A stretch of 25,051 nt of DNA from JAZKFT01 sp043760535 (GTDB lineage: Bacteria; Bacteroidota; Bacteroidia; Chitinophagales; Chitinophagaceae): positions 1 to 25,051 of the forward strand of contig JAYUOV010000301.1 in the NCBI GenBank assembly GCA_043760535.1. Direction: 5' to 3'. Made by a program: the position numbers and the translations under genes. Within the stretch, counting starts at the first letter, position 1; every line of letters starts with the position of its first letter. Positions 1 through 5,677 of this stretch are shown here, piece after piece. Under the pieces are notes generated by a model that searched no databases, was not told the DNA's origin, and was given only the letters and a program-made list of their open reading frames with translations.

Positions 1-375
1 AATAAAATTGTAACTTAAAATGCGGCACTTACAAAATATGGGTTTTTAGAGATGCCCTTAACTATATTTTGGCTTAAAACATGTTTCTTTATAGATTGAA
101 AAACCGTTAAACAAAAAATAGCGGTTAGGTTACCACACCTAACCGCCAAACCATTAAACCAACTTGTGCTAACAAAAGCACCACTTAGGGTATGTGTGCC
201 ATTTGCTTCGCAAACCAGGCGGCTTGCCTCGGATGGGTATACACCTAAATTTTTTATTAGTAATGCTTTCATTGTTATTACAAGTTGTGGCGGTGGTTAA
301 TGGTGGTGTAAATGTAGTAGACAAATTTCCATAACACCAAATTAATTTTTGAAATAAGTCAAAACAATAGACAAA
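1..375. other. Gene-free stretch upstream of the HTH gene, hairpin-rich
   Basis: No convincing coding region. The stretch holds a 10-bp perfect inverted repeat (121-130 with 137-146) followed on the minus strand by a T-rich tract, a short hairpin TTTGC-TTC-GCAAA near 203-215, and a direct repeat TAGACAAA at 318-325 and 368-375, the second copy touching the ATG of the HTH gene. Open frames exist on the minus strand but are crossed by the terminator-like hairpin and look non-coding. A divergent minus-strand RNA ending near 112 is possible but is inference. Confidence 0.5.
112..146 (-). terminator. Rho-independent terminator-like hairpin, minus strand
   Basis: The arms GCGGTTAGGT (121-130) and ACCTAACCGC (137-146) are perfectly complementary with a 6-nt loop. 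Read on the minus strand the stem is followed by TATTTTTTG (120 down to 112). It would end a minus-strand transcript coming from the 150-370 region, where I see no real protein gene, so it may end a small RNA or be part of a repeat. Confidence 0.55.
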
Positions 376-738
376 ATGCAAAATGTTACACACCGATTGA
401 ACACATTTATTACACACAAAAACATGGGTATTTCTGAATTTGAAAGGCTTATCGGTGCTGGTAATAGTTCAATTCATAAAGCCATAAAATCGGCACGAAG
501 TATTAATTCTGATTGGCTGCAAAATATCTCAGACAAATTTCCAGAATTAGACATGAATTGGTTGATTAGTGGCCGTGGCTCAATGCTGCTGGGCGAAGCT
601 GTGGTGTTGGCTGCCAGTGTAGATAGTAACGTGGATTTTAAAGAAAAATACTACGCCGTACTAGAAAAATACAACGGCTGCCTGGAGGAAAAACAGGCCG
701 AAAAAAAAGATACGCGGATGGCTAAAATGGGTGGTTAA
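376..738 (+). CDS. Small helix-turn-helix protein, phage-repressor-like
   Basis: A 120-residue predicted DNA-binding protein. Residues about 5-70 match the pattern of short Bacteroidota HTH proteins: an N-terminal helix (HRLNTFITHKN), then GISEFERLIGAGNSSIHKAI as the helix-turn-helix, and the hallmark end FPELDMNWLISGRGSML. Residues about 85-115 are charged and helical (VDFKEKYYAVLEKYNGCLEE), probably a short coiled coil for dimerisation. The family is known as phage-type or XRE-like repressors; the target is unknown. There is no SD sequence. The ATG is preceded directly by the second of two TAGACAAA repeats, which could be an autoregulatory operator (inference). The gene is alone on its strand and converges on a SUKH gene, with a shared terminator between. 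It may be a remnant of a mobile element, but no integrase or phage genes are present. Confidence 0.85.
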   Translation: MQNVTHRLNTFITHKNMGISEFERLIGAGNSSIHKAIKSARSINSDWLQNISDKFPELDMNWLISGRGSMLLGEAVVLAASVDSNVDFKEKYYAVLEKYNGCLEEKQAEKKDTRMAKMGG

Positions 739-1087
739 TATGAATGCAACGTAGGCGAGAAAATGGCCAAAGTGTGGTCTTTTTTTTTTGGTTTACGATG
801 GGGTGTGTAGTCTTTTATTGGCCACATATATGTTACACACCTAAAAATTGAACCTGCGTTTAAGTATGGTAAAATGTAGTGGTGGTAAGGGTTTTGAGGG
901 GTTGTATAAGATTCTTTTTTAGGCCACAAAAAAACAGGCTGTCTCATTATTTTGAGCAGCCTGGTTTTTTAACCATAAGCCAGCATTTTCTATAGTAACA
1001 TATAAAATGGGATAAAAAAATGGTCACGAAAATGAAATGCATCATTAGTGGTCCTACGTGTATTTGTGGCAAAATCTGTCTTTGTAA
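739..1087. other. Intergenic region between HTH gene and SUKH gene
   Basis: No coding region seen. It contains an 8-bp inverted repeat GGTGTGTA/TACACACC (802-809 and 834-841). The right arm is part of a 12-bp word ATGTTACACACC (830-841) also present at 383-394 inside the start of the HTH gene. The strong bidirectional terminator at 928-970 lies here too. Confidence 0.6.
928..970. terminator. Bidirectional rho-independent terminator
   Basis: The stem is CAGGCTG-(T bulge)-CTC (935-945) paired with GAG-CAGCCTG (954-963), with an 8-nt AT-rich loop. It is flanked by seven A (928-934) on the left and six T (965-970) on the right, so it works in both directions. It sits between the convergent HTH (+) and SUKH (-) genes and probably ends both transcripts. 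Confidence 0.85.
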
Positions 1088-1438
1088 TCAGGATTGTAAA
1101 TAAGATTGGATAACACTTGAAAAGACACCGACATTTTCAGGTAATAACTTACCCTCATAATAATAATTTACAATTGGGTCTGGATTTCCATCAGCTTTAA
1201 AATACCAAAATTGATACCCTTGATGCATCATAAATACAAAATCATCAGGGGTTAAAAAACTATCAATGCCGTCATCGGCCAGAAGTTCAAGAGCACCTTC
1301 ATGAATTACTTCTAATCTAAAAAGGTCTGTGCCAACAAGATTTTCCGGCATTTTATTATAGCATACCTCGTAAAATTTTTTGTAAGTTGATGGTAAAAAA
1401 ATACTCCTTTCTTTTTCTATTTTTAATATTTCTTTCAT
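1088..1438 (-). CDS. SMI1/KNR4 (SUKH) family protein, likely orphan immunity protein
   Basis: A 116-residue soluble protein with no signal peptide. It shows the SUKH layout: a helical start with LPSTYKKFYEVCYN (about 15-28), a middle strand region ending in DDFVFMMHQGYQFWYFK (about 65-81), an acidic DGNPDPIVNYYYEG turn, and a C-terminal helix SSVIQSYL. SUKH proteins are known as immunity proteins for polymorphic toxins, including nuclease toxins of contact-dependent systems, and also occur as stand-alone genes. No toxin gene or toxin fragment lies next to it: the upstream side (1439-1748) is a non-coding hairpin-rich stretch and the downstream side is a terminator. It is therefore best called an orphan. 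The function as immunity is family knowledge plus inference; the fold assignment is fairly secure from the FMMHQGYQFWYF pattern. Confidence 0.78.
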   Translation of the reverse strand: MKEILKIEKERSIFLPSTYKKFYEVCYNKMPENLVGTDLFRLEVIHEGALELLADDGIDSFLTPDDFVFMMHQGYQFWYFKADGNPDPIVNYYYEGKLLPENVGVFSSVIQSYLQS

Positions 1439-1530
1439 TACAATAATCTTAATTGAGATAATTCTTATGATGTTATTACGTAGGGGATTGCAATATGATT
1501 AGGAAAGTTAAGGGTTCCGGTGTTTGCCAT

Positions 1531-1656
1531 ACTAAAGCAGCGAAAGGGATTGCAGTAGAAATCTTTTTTGGCCTTGGTTTTCGGCCAAAAAAATTGGAAC
1601 GGAAAGCCCGGCCCCGCCCGGTTTTCGGCGGGGATTCGCCCAAATATCCCCCCCCC
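1531..1656. repeat. GC-rich hairpin element, possible dispersed repeat or structured RNA
   Basis: Two strong hairpins stand side by side: TTTTTTGGCC (1564-1573) with GGCCAAAAAA (1583-1592), and CCCCGCC (1612-1618) with GGCGGGG (1627-1633). Between them is GGAACGGAAAGCCCGGCC. Composition differs sharply from the AT-rich flanks. I have an impression that GGAAAGCCCGGCC-type elements recur between genes in Bacteroidota, but only one copy lies in this window, so this cannot be shown here. Confidence 0.45.
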
Positions 1657-1659
1657 AAT

Positions 1660-1716
1660 AAAAATTGCCCACTCATAAAACAGAAAAATCTGTGTTTATC
1701 AGTGGGCAATCCTTTT
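1660..1716. terminator. Long hairpin terminator downstream of the RNase E/G gene
   Basis: ATTGCCCACT (1664-1673) pairs perfectly with AGTGGGCAAT (1701-1710). Inside, ATAAA (1675-1679) pairs with TTTAT (1695-1699) and CAGA (1681-1684) with TCTG (1689-1692), giving a nearly continuous stem of about 20 pairs. On the minus strand it is followed by TTTTATT, so it fits as the terminator of the ribonuclease gene ending at 1749. The plus-strand side is also T-rich (CCTTTTCTT). Confidence 0.8.
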
Positions 1717-1748
1717 CTTCCGTGATCCTATTAAATCCTGGCAAAAAC

Positions 1749-3299
1749 TTACAACCGTATCTCTTCGCCATGCATATCAAAAAACCGGTACTCGGTTAGG
1801 TGGTAATTATTGTTGCCTTTTACAGCCATCCATTTTTTATAGTTCCAGGCCCATTTCATTTGTTTACTTGGCCAGCCTTTACGCAGGTATGCTTCTACAA
1901 TTGGGTGAACTGATAATGATATTTTCTTGTGGCCATGGTTCATCAGGTAATTAAGGTTCTTGGCTATCTCATCTTCCAGTATCAGCGATGATGAGATTTT
2001 GCCGGTACCGTCGCAGCTTGGGCAAAGCTCTTCAGTTTTAATGTTCATTTCCGGCTTCATTCGCTGACGGGTAATTTGCATAAGGCCAAATTTGCTGATG
2101 GGTAAAATAGAATGTCGAGCCCTGTCGGTCAGCATCATTTCTTCCATGGCTTCAGCCAATTTGCGTCGGTTGTCGGGCAGTTTCATATCTATAAAATCTA
2201 CCACAATTATGCCGCCTAAATCCCTCAATCGCAATTGTCGGGCTATTTCTTCGGCAGCCTCCATGTTGGTTTGAAGGCTGTTTTCTTCCTGATTATTATT
2301 GCTATTCTTATAGCCACTATTTACGTCTATTACGTGTAGGGCTTCTGTATGTTCTATTATAAGATACGCACCGCTTGGCAGGTTTACCGTTTTGCCAAAA
2401 CTGGCTTTTACTTGTTTGGTTACACCAAAACTGTCGAAAATAGGAGAGCCGTTGTTGTAATACGTAACAATATCCTCTTTCTCCGGAGCTATTTTCTGGA
2501 TGTAAGTTTTAGCATCGTTAAAAATGTTTTTATCGTTAGTAACTATGCGGTTAAAATCTGAATTCAGCAAATCTCTCAGCATGGATGTGGTCTTATCCTG
2601 TTCGCCTAAAATTTTACATGGTGCTTCCACACCTTGCATATTTCGCATAATGGTGTTCCACTTATCATTTAGCTGCATTAGGTCTTCGTGTAGTTCGGCA
2701 GAGTTTTTGCCTTCGGCAGCCGTACGTACTATTACTCCAAAATTTTTGGGCTTAAAAGCATCCACAATTTTTTGTAGTCGTTTCCGCTCTTCGCTGCTAT
2801 GTATTTTTTTACTTACAGCTATTACGTTATTAAATGGCGTAACCACTACAAAACGGCCAGGCAGACTCAGTTCGCAACTAAGGCGTGGGCCTTTACTGGC
2901 AATGGGTTCTTTAAGAATTTGCACCAGCACATTGGGCTTGCCATTCATCACCTCATTAATCTTACCAGTCTTAATTATTTCGGCCTCTACAGTAAATTTT
3001 TGAAAATCGAAGGGTTCAGCATCTTTAGGTTGCTGCATGCACATGCTCGTAAACTTAAGCAGGCTTTTAGCATAGGGGCTAAGGTCGGTGTAGTGGAGAA
3101 AACCGTCTTTTTCGAAGCCTACTTCTACAAAAGCGGCATTCATACCAGGCATTAGCTTACGAACTTTGCCCAAATAAAGGTCGCCTACACCAAAGCCGCT
3201 ATTGGCCAGGTCGTGGTGTAATTCCACCAGTTTTTTTTCTTCCAATAAAGCTATTTCCACCCCATTGGGTGTAGCATTGATAATGAGTTCCTTATTCAC
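1749..3299 (-). CDS. rng: Ribonuclease E/G family endoribonuclease
   Basis: A 516-residue endoribonuclease acting on single-stranded 5'-monophosphorylated RNA in rRNA and mRNA processing (family knowledge). Order: N-terminal RNase H-like part with an inserted S1 domain at about 37-130 (GDLYLGKVRKLMPGMNAAFV, then GFLH), then the catalytic DNase I-like region with the two metal-binding aspartates in IDVNSG (D325) and VVDFIDM (368-372), the QITRQR segment (408-413), and the zinc-link-like CPSCDGTG (426-433). Length matches RNase G or a minimal RNase E; there is no long degradosome tail, so the rng symbol is preferred over rne. The start used is GTG at 3297-3299, since MNKELIINATPNGVEIALLE is the typical N-terminus and no upstream in-frame ATG is near. 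It lies downstream of the THX and TPR genes on the same strand and ends in a strong hairpin. Confidence 0.95.
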   Translation of the reverse strand: MNKELIINATPNGVEIALLEEKKLVELHHDLANSGFGVGDLYLGKVRKLMPGMNAAFVEVGFEKDGFLHYTDLSPYAKSLLKFTSMCMQQPKDAEPFDFQKFTVEAEIIKTGKINEVMNGKPNVLVQILKEPIASKGPRLSCELSLPGRFVVVTPFNNVIAVSKKIHSSEERKRLQKIVDAFKPKNFGVIVRTAAEGKNSAELHEDLMQLNDKWNTIMRNMQGVEAPCKILGEQDKTTSMLRDLLNSDFNRIVTNDKNIFNDAKTYIQKIAPEKEDIVTYYNNGSPIFDSFGVTKQVKASFGKTVNLPSGAYLIIEHTEALHVIDVNSGYKNSNNNQEENSLQTNMEAAEEIARQLRLRDLGGIIVVDFIDMKLPDNRRKLAEAMEEMMLTDRARHSILPISKFGLMQITRQRMKPEMNIKTEELCPSCDGTGKISSSLILEDEIAKNLNYLMNHGHKKISLSVHPIVEAYLRKGWPSKQMKWAWNYKKWMAVKGNNNYHLTEYRFFDMHGEEIRL

Positions 3300-3492
3300 G
3301 TTCTATCAGAGTTGCAGAAGTGATTGTAAAATAATTGCCTGTTATTTACCGCCGACGATAATGGGGGGATAGTATGTACAGCGGCACATGGGGATACAAT
3401 GGCTATAACAACCTTACCGCACAAAAAACCGCCAGATTGTACGATTCGCACAACCCAGCAGCGTATGCAATGAAAATCTACTTTTGGCAGAC
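3300..3492. other. Gap between RNase E/G and THX genes
   Basis: 193 bases with no supported gene on the minus strand. A 46-codon plus-strand frame (3374-3514) overlaps the THX gene and is rejected. No exact -7 box was seen; TATTTTAC at 3326-3333 (minus strand) is a poor match, so the RNase gene may be read from the upstream THX transcript or from a weak own promoter. Confidence 0.4.
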
Positions 3493-3588
3493 TTATTTCT
3501 TTCCTTTTTTATGACGGTTCTTACGTAAACGTTTCTTCCGTTTGTGCGTTGCTATTTTATGACGCTTCCTTTTTTTACCACAAGGCAT
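3493..3588 (-). CDS. 30S ribosomal protein THX (small basic ribosomal protein)
   Basis: A 31-residue, extremely basic protein: it starts MPCGKKRKRHKIATHKRKKR and ends with RKNRHKKGKK before TAA. The MPCGKKRKRHK start and arginine/lysine-only composition match the THX peptide of Bacteroidota, which sits in the small ribosomal subunit and is thought to stabilise rRNA (family knowledge). It is short enough to be missed by gene finders. It lies 126 bases downstream of the TPR gene and 193 bases upstream of the RNase E/G gene on the same strand, a sensible neighbourhood for an RNA-maturation enzyme. Confidence 0.9.
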   Translation of the reverse strand: MPCGKKRKRHKIATHKRKKRLRKNRHKKGKK

Positions 3589-3714
3589 GTTCTAAGTATT
3601 TTGTTGTTATGAAATAATTGTTTGTACTCGTTGATTGTTGTTGTTGGTTGATTCATTCTTAAAACCCTTATTCTGTTCGTTATTAATACATTAATGTACG
3701 AGTCAACCAATTTG

Positions 3715-4578
3715 CTAATTTCCTAATTGTTTTATCCTTTTTGCAAGTTCCGTTCTCATTTCTGGAATTTTGCTCTTATTCATAATAGCGGTGTACCATT
3801 TAATTGCGTTTGGTTTGTCGCCAAGGTTCTCGTAGGTTTCTGCCAGTTTAAATTGTATTTCAATATTATTTGGTTCTGCCGCCGCTACTTTTTCGAACCG
3901 CATAGCCGCTTTATCTAACTGTCCGCTAATTAGACCACCAATACCCAACATACGTTGAGCAAACATATCGGTACTGTCTTTCGCAGCTACTTCTCTCACT
4001 TTACTAATGCCAGTCATCGGGCTGTCACCTTTGCCTTTAGATGCGCCATACATGTAGCAACCGCCAAGCCCTACAGCACTAGAATCGTTGGCTGGATTGA
4101 TGTCCAAAGCCTTTTCAAATAACTCTCGGCCCTCATTGGCCAAGTACACTTTTTCTTGTGGTTTTTCTACAAAAGAGAGATACCTTAAAATGGAGTGGGC
4201 GGCAAATGTGAGGTTTTTTTCTGAATTTTCCAATGTTGCGGCCAATTTCAGGTAATGTAAATATGCAATTGGGTTGTCGGCACTATCTCTCCAATAGGCT
4301 GCCTGCTGTCCATACGCCTTTATTTGCTGGTCATTTACGTCGCCTCTTTTCACAATATTTTCCAGCGAAGCCAGTAACTGCTGCCCACTAATGGGTTGTT
4401 GTTTGGTTACATCTTCTAAATAATGATCTATTTCAAATGTTTGATGATCATGTTGGGCCGGTGCCGTTTTTGCCTGTTCTTCTCCTTCCTTTTTTTTAGG
4501 AATGGTAACGCCAAAAAAATACAGCCCGCCTGTAAGTGCTACTGCTGCTGCTATAAAAATTATTTGTTGTCTGCTCAT
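3715..4578 (-). CDS. Membrane-anchored tetratricopeptide-repeat protein
   Basis: 287 residues. Residues about 5-23 form one hydrophobic helix (IIFIAAAVALTGGLYFFGV) followed by lysines and a charged linker (28-50), so the protein is probably anchored in the inner membrane with its bulk outside the cytoplasm; the topology is inference. TPR-like helices occur at about 148-163 (ELFEKALDINP), 217-238 (SGQLDKAAMRFEKVAAAEPN) and 245-268 (LAETYENLGDKPNAIKWYTAIM). TPR proteins are scaffolds; the partner is unknown. The gene is first in a minus-strand run with THX and rng. A TAACTTTG -7 box lies about 20 bases upstream of the ATG. I recall similar TPR genes near RNase E/G in related bacteria but cannot verify it. 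Confidence 0.88.
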   Translation of the reverse strand: MSRQQIIFIAAAVALTGGLYFFGVTIPKKKEGEEQAKTAPAQHDHQTFEIDHYLEDVTKQQPISGQQLLASLENIVKRGDVNDQQIKAYGQQAAYWRDSADNPIAYLHYLKLAATLENSEKNLTFAAHSILRYLSFVEKPQEKVYLANEGRELFEKALDINPANDSSAVGLGGCYMYGASKGKGDSPMTGISKVREVAAKDSTDMFAQRMLGIGGLISGQLDKAAMRFEKVAAAEPNNIEIQFKLAETYENLGDKPNAIKWYTAIMNKSKIPEMRTELAKRIKQLGN

Positions 4579-4981
4579 GTAATTATAATGTAAAGCAGCA
4601 AAGTTAATTGTTTAACCGGTTGGTAAATTTGCTATTAAGCCTATTTATGATGTTACTTTTATCCGGTAATAGCACCATGATGGGGCAACATTGGCGATTT
4701 TTTTAATTCCGTAGCGTTACATAATTTAATTAGGTTGTTTGTTATGATTAAACCAACCATGCACTTTGCCTTTTACAAACATTTTTTCTCCAACATTACA
4801 TTTCAAATTATTGCTAAGGTTTTATCCCACGGCTTCTCCGAAATTTGTAACATTTGTTATTACCAAAAGTACAACTTTGCCTAAAAATGCTTAAGAATAG
4901 CCACGTTTGTGCAAGAGTACTGCGCAGCAAAGACGTAGAAATTCTAATGCATACTTTGCAAATAAAAAATAGCTTTACACC
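4579..4981. other. Divergent intergenic region between TPR and ElaA-like genes
   Basis: About 400 bases without a gene. It carries the -7 box of the TPR gene (4599-4606, minus) and, toward the plus gene, AT-rich sequence with imperfect -7-like words (ACTTTGC near 4874 and 4955). No hairpin or repeat of note was seen. Confidence 0.5.
4599..4606 (-). promoter_or_regulatory. Bacteroidota-type -7 box for the TPR gene
   Basis: TAACTTTG on the minus strand matches the TAnnTTTG consensus of the main Bacteroidota sigma factor exactly and is followed by C. It lies 20 bases upstream of the ATG. The -33 side offers only TTTA at a slightly short spacing. Confidence 0.45.
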
Positions 4982-5431
4982 ATGATAATCTGGAAACTAA
5001 AACCTTTTAAAGAACTAACGCCTTACGAGCTGTACGCCATTCTGCGGCTAAGAAGCGAAGTATTTGTAGTAGAACAAAACTGCCCTTACCTGGATGAAGA
5101 CAATATGGATCAGAAAGGCCATCACCTCATGGGCTGGAAGGGCGATTTGCTGGCGGCTTACACCAGGTTGCTTCCGGTAGGCGTTGCATACAACGACATG
5201 CCATCTATAGGCAGGGTAGTTACCAGCCCCGCAGCCCGTGGCACTGGCATAGGCCGTAAGCTTATGGAAGAAAGTATTGATAAGCTATACGGATTGTTTG
5301 GTAAAAGCCCCATTAAAATAGGTGCTCAATCGTACCTAAAAAAATTCTACGAATCACTGGGTTTTATCCAAACCGATATTGGTTACATGGAAGATGGTAT
5401 TCCACATATTGAAATGGTAAAAAAGTCTTGA
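4982..5431 (+). CDS. elaA: ElaA-type GNAT N-acetyltransferase
   Basis: 149 residues with the complete ElaA pattern: ELYAILRLRSEVFVVEQNCP (about 16-35), SIGRVVTSPAARGTGIG (75-91, with the RGTGIG acetyl-CoA pyrophosphate loop at 86-91), IGAQSYLKKFYESLGF (113-128) and DGIPHIEM (138-145) at the end. GNAT enzymes transfer acetyl groups from acetyl-CoA to amines; the physiological substrate of ElaA is not known. It is cytosolic. The gene stands alone on plus, followed 60 bases later by a heptamer array ending in a perfect hairpin with nine T, which probably terminates it. Confidence 0.92.
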   Translation: MIIWKLKPFKELTPYELYAILRLRSEVFVVEQNCPYLDEDNMDQKGHHLMGWKGDLLAAYTRLLPVGVAYNDMPSIGRVVTSPAARGTGIGRKLMEESIDKLYGLFGKSPIKIGAQSYLKKFYESLGFIQTDIGYMEDGIPHIEMVKKS

Positions 5432-5442
5432 CCCAAAATAAA

Positions 5443-5513
5443 GGTTCAAGGTACAAGGTACAAGATTCAAGATTCAAGGGTTAAGTCAAAAGGTTCAAGG
5501 TCTAAGGAGTCAA
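5443..5513 (+). repeat. Heptamer array (GGTTCAA-type), locus 1
   Basis: Nine consecutive 7-base units in exact register: GGTTCAA, GGTACAA twice, GATTCAA twice, GGGTTAA, GTCAAAA, GGTTCAA, GGTCTAA, followed by the 8-base GGAGTCAA. The second half is mirrored downstream as TTGACTCC, TTAGACC, TTGAACC, TTGAACC (5530-5558). A similar array with the same unit and orientation is at 22683-22752. Confidence 0.9.
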
Positions 5514-5567
5514 GATGAATACTTGTGTCTTGACTCCTTAGACCTTGAACCTTGAACCTTTTTTTTT
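5491..5567 (+). terminator. Perfect 25-bp hairpin with T-run after the ElaA-like gene
   Basis: The left arm 5491-5515 and right arm 5528-5552 are perfectly complementary over 25 bases, with a 12-nt loop. A second TTGAACC unit and nine T (5559-5567) follow. It has the form of an oversized rho-independent terminator for the plus-strand gene ending at 5431. The stem is built from the heptamer units, so it probably arose by inverted copying of the array. Confidence 0.8.
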
Positions 5568-5677
5568 GGCTGCACCAGTGCCGGTGTTTTTATACATTAT
5601 TCTTTATCCCCATTGTGGAAAACTGAAACTACTACTCGATGGTATAACTATCACTTTTGCCTGGTAAATTATTTACT

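Larger units (their letters stand above)
1439..1748. other. Intergenic region with GC-rich element and terminator
   Basis: No gene supported. From about 1531 to 1650 the base composition becomes clearly more GC-rich than the surroundings, with two hairpins and a run of nine C at 1648-1656. The terminator of the RNase E/G gene follows at 1660-1716. Open frames on both strands here are products of the hairpin repeats. Confidence 0.6.

Noticed and set aside
15..272. 85-codon minus-strand open frame
   Set aside because: A terminator-like hairpin with a T-rich tract lies inside it, and the product has no recognisable domain; more likely a repeat or RNA.
169..417. 82-codon minus-strand open frame overlapping the HTH gene start
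   Set aside because: Overlaps the HTH gene on the other strand, has odd composition rich in Thr/Cys, and matches nothing I recognise.
735..947. 70-codon minus-strand frame between HTH and SUKH genes
   Set aside because: Its start lies inside the bidirectional terminator, and the sequence looks random.
1495..1725. 76-codon plus-strand frame through the GC-rich element
   Set aside because: It is the translation of hairpins and of the RNase gene terminator, not a protein.
1..1750. Prophage or integrative element
   Set aside because: Only an HTH repressor-like gene and an immunity-type gene are present; no integrase, attachment site, tRNA or structural gene was found.
2524..3003. 159-codon frame antisense to the RNase E/G gene
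   Set aside because: Shadow of a well-supported gene; no motif.
3374..3514. 46-codon plus-strand frame MYSGTWGYNGYNN...
   Set aside because: It looks slightly protein-like but overlaps the THX gene antisense, has no promoter or homologue I know, and is short enough to be chance.
5443..5513. Heptamer array as a CRISPR
   Set aside because: Units are 7 bases with no spacers and no cas genes.
5657..5677. TTG start giving a 886-residue SNF2 protein
   Set aside because: The TTG lies in ACTTTTGCC, which looks like a -7 box; the ATG at 5678 fits better.
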